A stretch of DNA of 61,214 bases from Rubrivivax sp. (GTDB lineage Bacteria > Pseudomonadota > Gammaproteobacteria > Burkholderiales > Burkholderiaceae_C). Below the pieces are notes generated by a model. It was not told the origin of the DNA, made no database searches, and saw nothing but the letters and a program-made list of their open reading frames with translations. This document shows, one piece after another, positions 1 through 9,600 of the stretch; position 1 is the stretch's first letter, and every line of letters starts with the position of its first letter. The position numbers and the translations under genes are program-made. The DNA lies in contig JADYZZ010000057.1 of NCBI GenBank assembly GCA_020852865.1, forward strand, positions 1-61,214, read 5' to 3'.

Positions 1-21
1 CAGGTGCAGAACATCGAATAG
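1..21 (+). CDS. yicC: YicC family protein, last six codons (partial)
   Basis: The first bases read in frame as QVQNIE followed by TAG. Proteins of the YicC family (a stress-related endoribonuclease family) characteristically end in a sequence like this, and yicC lies directly upstream of gmk in many proteobacteria. Only the extreme 3' end is in the window, so nothing can be said about the rest. The stop is 13 bases before the gmk start, which suggests cotranscription. Confidence 0.6.
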   Translation, partial: QVQNIE

Positions 22-34
22 CGGGCCGGCGACG

Positions 35-655
35 ATGGAAACTCCGGGCAACCTCTTCTGCGTGGCCGCGCCCAGCGGCGCGGGCAAGTCCAGCCTCGTC
101 AAGGCCTTGCTCGAGCTGGACTCGCGGCTGGCGGTCTCGGTGTCGCACACGACGCGCGCGCCGCGCGGGCAGGAGACCGACGGGCGCGAATACTGGTTCG
201 TCGACGAGCCCGGCTTCCGCGCCATGGTCGCGCGCGGCGAGTTCTTCGAGTGGGCGCAGGTGCACGGCAACCTGTACGGCACATCGCGCCGCGCGATCGA
301 GCAGCGGCTGGCCGGCGGCGAGGACGTGGTGCTCGAGATCGACTGGCAGGGTGCACTGCAGATCAAGCAGCGGTTCGCGCACGCCGTGCTGATCTTCGTG
401 CTGCCGCCGAGCTGGGAGGAGCTGCGCCAGCGCCTGATGCGCCGCGGCGAAGACGAGCCCGGCGTCATCGCGCAGCGCCTGGACAATGCGCGCGCGGAAG
501 TGGCGCAGGCGCGCCATTTCGACTTCGTTATAATCAACAGCTTGTTCGAGACGGCGCTGTTCGATCTGAAGACGATCGTGCACTCGCAGCGCCTTCGCTA
601 CGCCGCCCAGCGCCGCGCCCGTTCGCAGGTGTTCGCCGCACTGGGCCTGACCTGA
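35..655 (+). CDS. gmk: Guanylate kinase
   Basis: Phosphorylates GMP to GDP with ATP in the cytosol, in purine nucleotide salvage and supply. The 206-residue length is typical of bacterial guanylate kinases. The P-loop [10 protein letters not shown] lies at about residues 12–21, followed by the GMP-binding segment with [11 protein letters not shown] and the GREYWFV stretch, and later the lid and [11 protein letters not shown] segments. The start follows the yicC stop by 13 bases and gives the expected short N-terminus before the P-loop. It is followed after 33 bases by rpoZ, an arrangement (gmk–rpoZ–spoT) conserved in many proteobacteria, linking GTP supply to the ppGpp machinery. Confidence 0.97.
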   Translation: METPGNLFCVAAPSGAGKSSLVKALLELDSRLAVSVSHTTRAPRGQETDGREYWFVDEPGFRAMVARGEFFEWAQVHGNLYGTSRRAIEQRLAGGEDVVLEIDWQGALQIKQRFAHAVLIFVLPPSWEELRQRLMRRGEDEPGVIAQRLDNARAEVAQARHFDFVIINSLFETALFDLKTIVHSQRLRYAAQRRARSQVFAALGLT

Positions 656-688
656 ACCCCACCGCGCGCGGCAGCGCCGCCCACCGAC

Positions 689-892
689 ATGGCCCGCATC
701 ACCGTCGAAGACTGCCTCGCCAAGGTGCCCAACCGCTTCCAGCTCGTGCTCGCCGCCACCTACCGCGCGCGCATGCTGAGCCAGGGCCACACGCCCAAGG
801 TCGAGGCGCGCAACAAGCCCGGCGTGACCGCGCTGCGCGAGATCGCGGCCGGCGAAGTCGGCCTGGAGATGCTACGCAAGGTCCCGGTCTGA
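689..892 (+). CDS. rpoZ: RNA polymerase omega subunit
   Basis: Small subunit that helps assemble and stabilise RNA polymerase by binding the beta' subunit; in proteobacteria it also forms part of a ppGpp-binding site. The 67-residue protein starts [10 protein letters not shown] and contains the [15 protein letters not shown] segment typical of omega. It matches the usual length in betaproteobacteria. It lies between gmk and the ppGpp synthetase gene and is followed by a terminator-like hairpin, so yicC–gmk–rpoZ may form one transcript. Confidence 0.96.
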   Translation: MARITVEDCLAKVPNRFQLVLAATYRARMLSQGHTPKVEARNKPGVTALREIAAGEVGLEMLRKVPV

Positions 893-934
893 GCGCACGC
901 GGCGCGCCGGCGCCGCGCCCGGTCCGAACCTGCC

Positions 935-966
935 GGGGCGCCTTCCTTCGGGATGGCGCCCCGTTT
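935..966 (+). terminator. Probable intrinsic terminator after rpoZ
   Basis: Perfect 8-bp inverted repeat GGGGCGCC (935–942) and GGCGCCCC (955–962) with a 12-base loop, followed by GTTTC. The T run is short, so this is a weak terminator or a GC-rich pause hairpin. It lies in the 140-bp gap between rpoZ and the (p)ppGpp synthetase gene, so the latter may have its own promoter within 967–1032. Confidence 0.5.
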
Positions 967-1032
967 CGCTGGGGCGCGGGCCGCTGGGCGCGCGGCAACG
1001 CAGGGCGCGGGGTTCTGCGCTAGATTCCGCGC

Positions 1033-3321
1033 ATGGGCCTGCGCTCCCTTGCCGCCGAACTGCTCCCCGCCGCGCTGCACGGCCTGCAGCGCTCGGCGCC
1101 GCCGGCCGCGAGCAAGCCGCCGGCCGAGGCCGCGTCGTTCCAGGCGCTGGCCGACAAGCTGGGCTACCTCGCCAAGGCCGACGTCAAACGCGTGCGCGAG
1201 GCCTACAAGTTCGCCGACGAGGCGCATCTGGGCCAGTTCCGCGTCGACGGCCACCCCTACATCACGCACCCGATCGCGGTCGCCGGCCTGGTGGCCGACT
1301 GGAAGCTCGACGTGCAGGCCGTCATGGCCGCGCTGCTGCACGACACCATGGAGGACCAGGGCGTCACCAAGGCCGCGCTGGTCGAGAAGTTCGGCGCGGC
1401 GACGGCCGAGCTGGTCGACGGCCTGACCAAGCTCGACAAGCTGCAGTTCGGCACGCGCGAGCAGGGCCAGGCGGAGAGCTTCCGCAAGATGCTGCTGGCG
1501 ATGGCGCGCGACATGCGCGTCATCCTGGTCAAGCTGGCGGATCGCCTGCACAACATGCGCACGCTGCACGCGCTCGGGCCCGAGCGGCGCGAGCGCATCG
1601 CACGCGAGACGCTCGACATCTACGCGCCGATCGCGCACCGCCTCGGCCTCAACCAGATGTACCGCGAGCTGCAGGAGCTCGCCTTCGAGCTGCTCCACCC
1701 CTGGCGCCACGCCGCGCTGGCCAAGGCGCTCGAGCGCGCGCGCGGCACGCGGCGCGACATCGTCGAGCGCGTGCGCCGCGACGTCGAGCGCGCCTTCGCG
1801 CGGCACAAGATGAAGGTGCGCATCAGCGGCCGCGAGAAGACCATCTTCTCCATCTACAACAAGATGCGCGACAAGCACGCCGCGTTCGCCGAGGTCAACG
1901 ACCTGTTCGGCTTTCGCATCGTCGTGCCGACGCCGAGCGACTGCTACGTCGCGCTGGGCGTGCTGCACCAGCTGTACAAGCCGGTGCCGGGCCGCTTCAA
2001 GGACTACATCGCGATCCCCAAGGTCAACGGCTACCAGAGCCTGCACACGACGCTGGTGAGCCCGCTGGGCACCGCGGTGGAGTTCCAGATCCGCACCGAG
2101 CTGATGAACGCGGTGGCCGACAAGGGCATCGCCGCGCACTGGCTGTACAAGAGCAACGGCGACAAGACGAGCGCCGCGGCCGACGCGCAGCGCCTGTCGG
2201 CGATCTGGCTGCAGAGCCTGCTCGACATCCAGGACGAGACGCGCGACTCGGCCGAATTCCTCGAGCACGTCAAGATCGACCTGCACCCCGACGCGGTGTA
2301 CGTCTTCACGCCGATGAACAAGATCCTCGCGCTGCCGCGCGGCGCCACGCCGGTGGACTTCGCCTATGCGATCCACTCCGATGTCGGCCAGAGCATGGTG
2401 GCGGCCAAGGTCAACGGCGAGCCGGTGCCGCCGCGCACCGAGCTGAGGAGCGGCGACGTCGTCGAGATCGTCACCGCGCCTGGCGCGCACCCCAACCCGG
2501 CCTGGCTCGCGCTCGCGCGCACCGGCCGCGCGCGCTCCAAGATCCGCCACTACCTGAAGAACATGGCGGCCGAGGAGTCGCGCGCGCTGGGCGAGAAGAT
2601 GCTCGCGCAGGCGCTGCGCGCCGAGGGGCTGCAGCTGCCCGCCGCCGATCCGGCCGACGCCGCGGCCAGCGCGCTGTGGCAGCAGCTCACGCGCTGGAGC
2701 GGCAACCGCAACCGCGGCGAGCTGCTCACCGACATCGGACTCGGACGCAAGATCGCGACCATCGTCGCCAAGCGGCTGGCGCGCATGATGGGCGAGCGCG
2801 GCATCCGCCCCGACCCGCTGACGCTCACGCTCGGCCGCTACGGCAGCGACGAGCAGCTGCCCGCGCAGAGCGTCGTCTTCGTCGACGGCAGCGAAGGCGC
2901 CTCGGTGCAGTTCGCCGCCTGCTGCCGCCCGATTCCGGGCGACCAGATCGCCGGCTACCTGGGCCGCGGCGAGGGCCTGATCGTGCACACCGTCGATTGC
3001 CCCACGGGCAAGCGTCTGTTCGAGCGCGACCGCGAACGCTGGATGCAGGTCGAATGGGCCGACGAGCTGGCGCGTGCGTTCGAGACCTCGCTGCACGTGC
3101 TGGTGCACGACGGCAAGGGCGTGCTCGCGCAGGTGGCCACGGCCATCAGCGCGGCCGAGGCCGACATCACGCACCTGGCGATGGACCCGGAGCCCGCCGC
3201 CGAGGATGTGGAGCTGCGCGTGCTGGTCGGCGTGCGCGACCGCGTGCATCTGGCCGAGGTGCTGCGCGCGCTGCGCCGCCTGCCGATGGTGCGGCGCGTG
3301 TCGCGTTACCGCAGCGCCTGA
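1033..3321 (+). CDS. spoT: Bifunctional (p)ppGpp synthetase/hydrolase (RelA/SpoT family)
   Basis: Makes and degrades the stringent-response alarmone (p)ppGpp. The 762-residue protein has all expected modules. The HD hydrolase domain carries HDTMED near residues 103–108. The synthetase domain has FGFRIVVP, KDYIAIPKVNGYQSLHTTL and the EFQIRT segment. A TGS domain starts around VYVFTPMNKILALPRGATPVDFAY, and a C-terminal ACT domain covers roughly the last 75 residues. Intact HD and synthetase motifs indicate a bifunctional enzyme rather than a pure RelA synthetase, as usual for the copy next to rpoZ. Its last 16 bases overlap the 3' end of the oppositely oriented greB. Confidence 0.95.
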   Translation: MGLRSLAAELLPAALHGLQRSAPPAASKPPAEAASFQALADKLGYLAKADVKRVREAYKFADEAHLGQFRVDGHPYITHPIAVAGLVADWKLDVQAVMAALLHDTMEDQGVTKAALVEKFGAATAELVDGLTKLDKLQFGTREQGQAESFRKMLLAMARDMRVILVKLADRLHNMRTLHALGPERRERIARETLDIYAPIAHRLGLNQMYRELQELAFELLHPWRHAALAKALERARGTRRDIVERVRRDVERAFARHKMKVRISGREKTIFSIYNKMRDKHAAFAEVNDLFGFRIVVPTPSDCYVALGVLHQLYKPVPGRFKDYIAIPKVNGYQSLHTTLVSPLGTAVEFQIRTELMNAVADKGIAAHWLYKSNGDKTSAAADAQRLSAIWLQSLLDIQDETRDSAEFLEHVKIDLHPDAVYVFTPMNKILALPRGATPVDFAYAIHSDVGQSMVAAKVNGEPVPPRTELRSGDVVEIVTAPGAHPNPAWLALARTGRARSKIRHYLKNMAAEESRALGEKMLAQALRAEGLQLPAADPADAAASALWQQLTRWSGNRNRGELLTDIGLGRKIATIVAKRLARMMGERGIRPDPLTLTLGRYGSDEQLPAQSVVFVDGSEGASVQFAACCRPIPGDQIAGYLGRGEGLIVHTVDCPTGKRLFERDRERWMQVEWADELARAFETSLHVLVHDGKGVLAQVATAISAAEADITHLAMDPEPAAEDVELRVLVGVRDRVHLAEVLRALRRLPMVRRVSRYRSA

Positions 3322-3887
3322 TCCGGCGGCGGGTACGCCACCGCCAGCACTTCGATCACCTCGACGCCGCCCGGCGTCACCAGGCTCACCTCGTCGCCGG
3401 GGCGCGCCTTGAGCAGCGCGCGCGCGATCGGCGCCACCCAGCTCACCTCGCCGCGCAGCGCGTCGGCCTCGTCGATGCCCAGGATGCGGATGCGCCGCTG
3501 CTCGCCGCGCGCATTGGCGTAGGTCACGGTGGCGCCGAAGAAGACCTGGTCGCTGCCGTGGTGCGCCGAGGGGTCGGCCACCTCGGCGAGATCCAGCCGT
3601 CGCGTGAGCCAGCGGATGCGGCGGTCGATCTCGCGCAGCCGCTTCTTGCCGTAGAGGTAGTCGCCGTTCTCGGAGCGGTCGCCGTTGGACGCGGCCCAGG
3701 CGACGGCCTCCACGACCCTGGGCCGTTCGACATCGAGCAGCGTCATCAACTCCTCGCGCAGCCGGCGCCAGCCCTGCGGCGTGATGTAGTTGCGCGCTCC
3801 GGCAGGCAACGGCGGCAGGGCACCGCTGCCCTCTTCGTCGTCGTCGCCGGCGGCGCCGTCGGCTTCCTTGACGAAGGCCTTGTTCAC
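3306..3887 (-). CDS. greB: Transcription elongation factor GreB
   Basis: Rescues backtracked RNA polymerase by stimulating cleavage of the extruded transcript in the secondary channel. I chose the GTG at 3887, giving NKAFVKE right after the start, which is the conserved GreB N-terminus; a longer in-frame reading would run into the upstream kinase gene. The 193 residues include ITPQGWRRLREEL, the coiled-coil tip region with SNGDRSENGDYLYGKKRLRE, and a C-terminal domain with FFGATVTY. An acidic low-complexity insert (about residues 10–20) precedes the coiled coil. The start is 8 bases after the stop of the T6SS kinase gene, so greB may be read through from that operon. Confidence 0.93.
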   Translation of the reverse strand: MNKAFVKEADGAAGDDDEEGSGALPPLPAGARNYITPQGWRRLREELMTLLDVERPRVVEAVAWAASNGDRSENGDYLYGKKRLREIDRRIRWLTRRLDLAEVADPSAHHGSDQVFFGATVTYANARGEQRRIRILGIDEADALRGEVSWVAPIARALLKARPGDEVSLVTPGGVEVIEVLAVAYPPPDQALR

Positions 3888-3895
3888 GGCTGCGC

Positions 3896-5905
3896 TCAAT
3901 GCACGGTGTCGTAGCGCAGCAGCGCCGCGCCGTAGTCGTCGGGGCAGGCGGGGGCGCCGCTGCACTGGGCGCGGCCGGCCAGCGGCGGCGCCTGCGTGCC
4001 CTGCTGCGCCGCCCGCGCCGCCCGCGCCGCGAGGGCATCGCGCGGCGGAAACACCTGCACCGGCCCCGAGGTCTCGGGCCCGAGCGCGTCGAAATTGCGC
4101 GGGCTGGCCGAGACGATGAGAAGAAGCTGCGTCGGCCCGGGCGGATCCTGGGTGTCGAGCACGAAACCGTCGCCGGCCGGAAAGCGCCAGACCTGCCCCT
4201 TCTTCAGCCGCACGACGCCCGAGCGCTGGTTCGGCACGAGGCGCGCGAGCGTGCCTTCCGGCGCGAGCCCGAGCACGGTGAGATAGCCGTCGCGCTCGGC
4301 GGTGACGCTGAACCTGAACTCGTCCTTGCCGATGCGCAGCACGGTCTTGGGGGCCTCGGCGCGCACGACGAAGCCCGGCGTCTGCGCGGCGACGACGCGC
4401 TCGAGCTCACGCAGGCTGTCGAAGGCGGGCGACGCGACCGGCGCGGCGGGCGGCGCCGCAGCCGGCGCCGATGCCGCGTCGGCGGCACCTGTCGGCGCCG
4501 ATGCGGCCGCAGCGGCCGCCACGACGGCCGCCGCCGAGGCCGGCAGCGCCGGCGCGACCGCCGGCGCCGACGCCGCGACATCCGGCGCCTTGCCGCCGGA
4601 GGCCATGAAGCTGTAGATGCCGACGCCGGCCGCACCCAGCACCACGGCGCCGATGCCGATGCCGAGCAGCGCACCGCGCCTGCCCGGCGCGGCGGCCGGC
4701 TGCGCGGCCGGCGCCGGTGCCGCGCCGCGCGCGGGTGCGCCCTGAGCCGCCGCACCCGGCGCGGCACTCGCCGGGCGCGCGGCTGCAGCGACCGCGGCCT
4801 CGGCGAGCGGCGAAGCAGGCGGCAGCGCGGCGCCGGTCAAGGTTGGCGGCGCGGCCAGCGGATCGAGCGCGACCTCACCCAGGCCGAGTTGCTGGCGCAG
4901 CTCGCCGATGGTCTGCGTGCGCTCGTCGGGCCGCACGGCCAGCGCGCGGTCGATCGCCTGCAGGAAGGGCTCGCTGTAGCGCCCGGCCGCCGCCTGCGCC
5001 AGCGGCACGTAGTTGTCGTTGAGCATGCGGCTCACCGAAGGCGGCGGCGTGCGGCCCATGATCGCGAAGTACACGACGGCGGCCAGTGCGTAGACGTCGG
5101 TCCAGGCGCCCTGCTTCATGCCCGGGATCTCGGCGTACTGCTCGATCGGCGCGTAGCCGGGCTTGAGGATCACCGTCAGCGCCTGCGTCATGTCGCCGAT
5201 CACGCGGCGCGCGGCGCCGAAGTCGAGCAGCAGCCAGCGGCCGTTGGCCAGCTGCATCACGTTGTCGGGCGCGATGTCGCGGTGGTAGCACTGCTCGGCG
5301 TGGATGACGAGCAGCGCCTCGGTGAGCGGCCCCAGCACCGAGCGCAGCCAGGATTCGTCGGGCGGCGGCAGGCCGGCCTGGCGCTGCTCGCGCAGGATGT
5401 CGCGCAGCGTGCGGCCTTCGAGGAACTGCATCACCATGTAGGCGGTGCCGTTGCCCTCCCAGAAGCGGTACACCTTGACCAGCGCCGGATGGTCGAAGCT
5501 CGCCAGCAGCCGCGCCTCGTTGACGAAGCTCTTGCGTCCGGCCTCGAAGGTCTCGCGGTGACGCTCGCTCTTGACCTGCACCTGGCTGTTGGCATTGCGC
5601 GCGGCCAGCGCCGAGGGCATGTATTCCTTGAGCGCGACGTGGCGGCCCAGCGAGTGGTCGACCGCCTCGTAGACGATGCCGAAGCCGCCCTCGCCCACGA
5701 GCCGGGTGATCTCGAACTCGCCCAGGCGCGTGCCCACCGGCAGGCCGTTGCCCATGTCGTCCTCGGGCGCGGGGCGCGGCGGCGGTCCGCCCGCCGCGAG
5801 CGTGGGCTGCATGTCCAGGCTCGTCGCCTGGAAGGCGGTCGGCGCCGGGCGCGCCGCGGTGGGGCGCACCACGGTGCGGTCGTCGTCGGACGCTTCGTCG
5901 GTCAT
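3896..5905 (-). CDS. ppkA: T6SS-associated Ser/Thr protein kinase (PpkA-like) with DUF4384 domain
   Basis: Predicted membrane-anchored kinase of the T6SS threonine-phosphorylation pathway. Of 669 residues, about 55–330 form a Hanks-type kinase: glycine loop GEGGFGIVYEA, catalytic lysine in VALKEYMP, HRD motif in CYHRDIAPDNV, and DFG in LLDFGAA. An Ala/Pro-rich linker and one membrane segment (about 470–490) follow, then a DUF4384 domain with the FRFSVTAERDGYLTVL stretch. The start was chosen at MTDEASDD because it gives an ATGA overlap with tagF and excludes an arginine-rich shadow extension. The N-terminal motif DRTVVRPTAAR resembles one in TssL. It works against PppA and with the FHA protein TagH. 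Confidence 0.9.
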   Translation of the reverse strand: MTDEASDDDRTVVRPTAARPAPTAFQATSLDMQPTLAAGGPPPRPAPEDDMGNGLPVGTRLGEFEITRLVGEGGFGIVYEAVDHSLGRHVALKEYMPSALAARNANSQVQVKSERHRETFEAGRKSFVNEARLLASFDHPALVKVYRFWEGNGTAYMVMQFLEGRTLRDILREQRQAGLPPPDESWLRSVLGPLTEALLVIHAEQCYHRDIAPDNVMQLANGRWLLLDFGAARRVIGDMTQALTVILKPGYAPIEQYAEIPGMKQGAWTDVYALAAVVYFAIMGRTPPPSVSRMLNDNYVPLAQAAAGRYSEPFLQAIDRALAVRPDERTQTIGELRQQLGLGEVALDPLAAPPTLTGAALPPASPLAEAAVAAAARPASAAPGAAAQGAPARGAAPAPAAQPAAAPGRRGALLGIGIGAVVLGAAGVGIYSFMASGGKAPDVAASAPAVAPALPASAAAVVAAAAAASAPTGAADAASAPAAAPPAAPVASPAFDSLRELERVVAAQTPGFVVRAEAPKTVLRIGKDEFRFSVTAERDGYLTVLGLAPEGTLARLVPNQRSGVVRLKKGQVWRFPAGDGFVLDTQDPPGPTQLLLIVSASPRNFDALGPETSGPVQVFPPRDALAARAARAAQQGTQAPPLAGRAQCSGAPACPDDYGAALLRYDTVH

Positions 5906-6648
5906 GGTGCGGCGCCGGATCCAGGGTGGGACGCCATTGTCGGCGCAGCGCCGCCGGCCCGGCCGAACAGGCGCGCGAAGTCGTTCGCAGCCGGCAGCCC
6001 GTGCGAGACGAGCAGCCGGCGCGGGGCAGCGTCGGGCACCGCCTGCCACCAGGCGCGCGCGCGCGCACGCCCGGCCCAGGCGCGTTGTGCCTGGACGTCG
6101 ATGACCTCGGCCGCATCGAGGCCGGGCGGCAACTCGACCAGCGCGGCCGCATCGGGCAGCGCCGCGGCCAGATCGGGCAAGGCCGCGGCGGCGTCGACCC
6201 GGGCCGCCTCGGGCCGCGCCGCACGCGCCAGCTCGGCCTCGAGCCGCTCGGCACTCCAGTCGTCGAACAGGGCGTCGCGCGCCAGTTCGTCGAGACGCCC
6301 CAGCCAATGCCACAGCGCCTGCAGCTGCACGCCGCTAGCCGGGGTGTCGACCAGCGGCAGCGCCAGCGTGAGCGGGTAGTAGCGGCCGACGCGGTCGACC
6401 GAAGGCATCAGCACGCCGGCCCAGCCCTGCCGTCCGGCCGGCCCGGGCAGCACGGCGGGCAGCAGCCAGAAGCGCCAGCTCGGGCTGGCGAGGTAGGCCG
6501 CGAGCCAGCCTGCGGCATCGGCCTCGCGCAGCGCCAGCATGCCCTGCGCGAGCCAGCCGTCCCAGACCTCGATGAAGGCCGGCTCCAGGCGACGCGAGGC
6601 GAAGTCGCCGAGCGACGGGAGCTTGCCGTGCCAGCCCGCAGCATCCAT
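5902..6648 (-). CDS. tagF: T6SS-associated protein TagF (ImpM family)
   Basis: Small cytosolic protein known in other bacteria as a post-translational modulator (often a repressor) of T6SS assembly, acting on the FHA/PpkA pathway. The 248 residues begin MDAAGWHGKLPSLGDFASRR, typical of the TagF N-terminal domain (GKLPs.GDF), followed by WDGWLAQGM and RVGRYYPLTLALPL. It starts 10 bases after the tssM stop and its stop overlaps the kinase start by four bases (ATGA), so the two are translationally coupled. Unlike the P. aeruginosa version it is not fused to a phosphatase; PppA is encoded separately. Confidence 0.92.
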   Translation of the reverse strand: MDAAGWHGKLPSLGDFASRRLEPAFIEVWDGWLAQGMLALREADAAGWLAAYLASPSWRFWLLPAVLPGPAGRQGWAGVLMPSVDRVGRYYPLTLALPLVDTPASGVQLQALWHWLGRLDELARDALFDDWSAERLEAELARAARPEAARVDAAAALPDLAAALPDAAALVELPPGLDAAEVIDVQAQRAWAGRARARAWWQAVPDAAPRRLLVSHGLPAANDFARLFGRAGGAAPTMASHPGSGAAP

Positions 6649-6658
6649 CGCCGGCCCG

Positions 6659-9600
6659 CTACAGCGCCGCCGGGCAGCGGAACTGCTTGATCTCGCGCAG
6701 CTGGAACGGGTTGTAGACGCTCGCCGCGATGACCTCCAGGCGCGCGCGCTTGCCCTCCAGGTTCATCACGACGCCGAAGCGCTCGGGCACGGCGCCGGGC
6801 TGCACCTCGAAGCGGTCGAACAGGCGAAACAGTGCCCACGGCCCCTCGAACAGCAGCAGCGGGCCGGCCTGCCCCAGGCCGGTCGACAGCTTGATCACCG
6901 AGGCCACGCGGGCGCTCGGCCAGTTCAGCGTGACCGACGGCCCGCCGGTGGTGAGGCGGCTCAGCTGGCCGTCGACATCGAGGTCGAGTTCCTTGAGACT
7001 GGGCTCGAGCTCGACCAGGCGCAGCTCGATGCGCAGCGCCGGCTGGCGGCCGCCGCCGCGGAAGAACACCTCCTTGATGCGCTGTGCGCGCTGGAATTCG
7101 GCCAGCGCCGCCGGCGCCACCGGGCGCGAGCCGTCGGCCAGCGGCCGGTAGCTCCAGTTCGGCGTCGACATGTCGACCAGAGCCGCCAGGCGGCGCTGGA
7201 AGAAGTCGTCGAGCATGCCGCCGGGGCCGAAGAGCTGACCGAAGTCCTCGGGCAGCACATCGGCTCTCGAACCCGAAGCGAACGGGTAGCGCCCGGTGAT
7301 GGCGCGGTTGCAGAAGTCGGCGATCGGCTTGAGCTCCGCGCTCAGCCCCTGCAGCTCGGCGCCGCGGCCCTGGTTGAGCGTGGCGTCGGCGAGCTGGTCG
7401 AGCATGCCGCGGACAGCCTCGGGCTGTTGCGCCGCGGCCACCTTCACCTGCTCGACGCCAGCCGCAGGCGGCGGCGGCGACTTGCTCTTGCGCGCCGCGT
7501 CCACGGCCATGAGCTGCGCGTTGAGCGCGCCGAACAGCTTGAGCGTCTCGGCCAGCGGCGGCGGGTCTCCCGTCACCATGCGCTGGTAGGCGGCGAAATG
7601 GTCGTCGACCATCTTCTCGAGCGGGCCGCCGCCGCTGCTGCTGTCGGCGGGCGCGGCGCCGGCCAGGCGCGCGGCATCGGCCTTGGCCTGCTCGGCCGCC
7701 TTGCCCAGGGCTCCTGCGGCGGCCGGCGGCGCCACCAGATGCGTCTCGGCGGCGACGCCGCGGATCCATCCGGCCAGCGGCGAGTCCACCGCCGCCAGCA
7801 GGCGCGAGACTGCCAGCGCGCGCTCGGGGTCGGCCAGACGCACCAGGCGCACGTCGGCAAGGTAGGCATCCCAGACCTTGATGTAGTCCTCGTAGTAGCG
7901 GCGCCGCACCTTGTCGGCGAGTGCCGTGCCGAGTGCGGCGTCGCGCAGCCGGACCCCATCGGTGCGCGCGCCGAGCACCCAGCTCTCCTCGGCCGCCAGC
8001 AGCGGCGCGGTGCTGCGCACGGCCGGCAGCAGCACGCGGCGATGGCCCTCGCGCGTGAACAGGCCCGAGATGCCCCGGGTGAGCGGCTCGCCGCTGGTGC
8101 GCGCGAACACCTGCGCTGCGTTCGGTCCGGCGGCTGCGGCCACGCTGAAGTCGGGCACGGTGCCGGGCCGGTACTGGCGCTTGATGCGGCTCCAGACGCG
8201 GTACTCGAGCGGATAGGCGGCGAGCATCTCGCGCACGCTGGCCACGAGCGCGTCGTCGCGCGCCCCGTTCGCGCGCGGCGCGCCGAGCGCGAGCAGCGCG
8301 TCGAGGTGCGCGTCGAGCGCGGCGCGCTGCTCGGGCGCCAGGCGCGCGTAGTTCACGTCCCAGTCGGCGCCGATCCACGCGCGCAGCGCCTCGGCGTCGA
8401 AGTGCGCCGGGTCGTACAGCATCACATAGGCCTTGAGCGCCTCGTAGGCGTTCTCGAGGTTGTCCTTCGTCGCGGCGCGCAGCCGCTCCTCGAGGCGCGC
8501 GGCCACGCGCGGCTCGAGCGTCTTGCGCAGCACGCGCTGGTAGGCGATGCGCGCGCCCGCGTCGAGCTTGTCGCCCTGGTACAGGCCGAGGCCGCTGAGC
8601 AGCGGCGGGTGCGCGAGATCCAGGCCCTCGAGCTGCGCGGCGTCGCGCAGCCGTGCCAGCGGCAGCGCCAGCGGCGCGACGTCGGCGCTGGTGGCCGGCG
8701 GCAGCGCGGCGATGCCCTCCTTGATCGCGGGCAGCGCGGCGGCCACGCGCGCCGCGTGATCGAGGTTGCGCGAACGGCTGATGGCCCAGCCGGCCACGAG
8801 CGCGAGGGACGCCAGCGCCATCGCGCCGAGGGCCGCCAGCCGCAGCGTGCGCCGGCGCCGCTCGGCCGCCGGGTTCAGCGCGCCCAGGCCGCGCTCGGCG
8901 AACACCACCTCGGTGAGCAGGCGATGCAGGAAGAAGCTCTTGCCGCGGCCGGGCTGCACGGCCGCCGAGCGCGCATCGATGCCGAACGAGCGGCCGAGCG
9001 CGCCCATCACGCGGTCGATCGGCGTGCCCTCCTGCGTGCCGCTGGTGAAGTACACGCCGCGCACGCGCGGCACGACCTCGAGCCCGGCGCCGCCGGCGAA
9101 GACGGCGCGCAGGAACTCGCCCAGCACACCCTGCAGCGCGGCGAACTCCTGCGGGAAGGCGAAGATCGCGGCGCGGCGCAGCACGTCGCGCTCGCCCTCG
9201 AGGCGCTCGAGAAGCTGCTCGACCAGGCGCTGCTGCAACTGGCCGTACAGCGCCTCGAATCCGGCCAGCGGCTCGGCCCGCCCGCCGGGGTCGTCGGCGA
9301 AGGTGAAGCCCCAGACCTGGTCGCGCTCGTCCTTGGCCAGCGCCTCGAAGCTCTCGTTGAAGCCGCCGATCAGGTCGGCCTTGGTCACGAGCACGTAGAC
9401 CGGTGCGCGCACGCCGAGCTTGGCGTGCAGTTCGTGCAGCCGCGCGCGCAGCTGCACGGCGTGCTCGGCGCGCTCGGGCGCGCCGCGCTGCAGCAGGTCC
9501 TGCACGCTCACCGTGAGCAGCACGCCGTTGACCGGCTGGCGCGGCCGCGTCTTCCTGAGCAGCGCGAGAAAGCGGTCCCAGGCGGCGGCGTCGACGTCGC

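Noticed and set aside
760..4038. Minus-strand open frame of 1,092 codons covering the spoT gene
   Set aside because: Arg/Gln/His/Asp-rich antisense shadow of spoT; no motifs, and its start and stop bear no relation to operon structure.
5906..6313. Longer start for the T6SS kinase
   Set aside because: The added 136 residues are an arginine/glycine-rich shadow of tagF; the ATG at 5905 with ATGA overlap gives a normal N-terminus.
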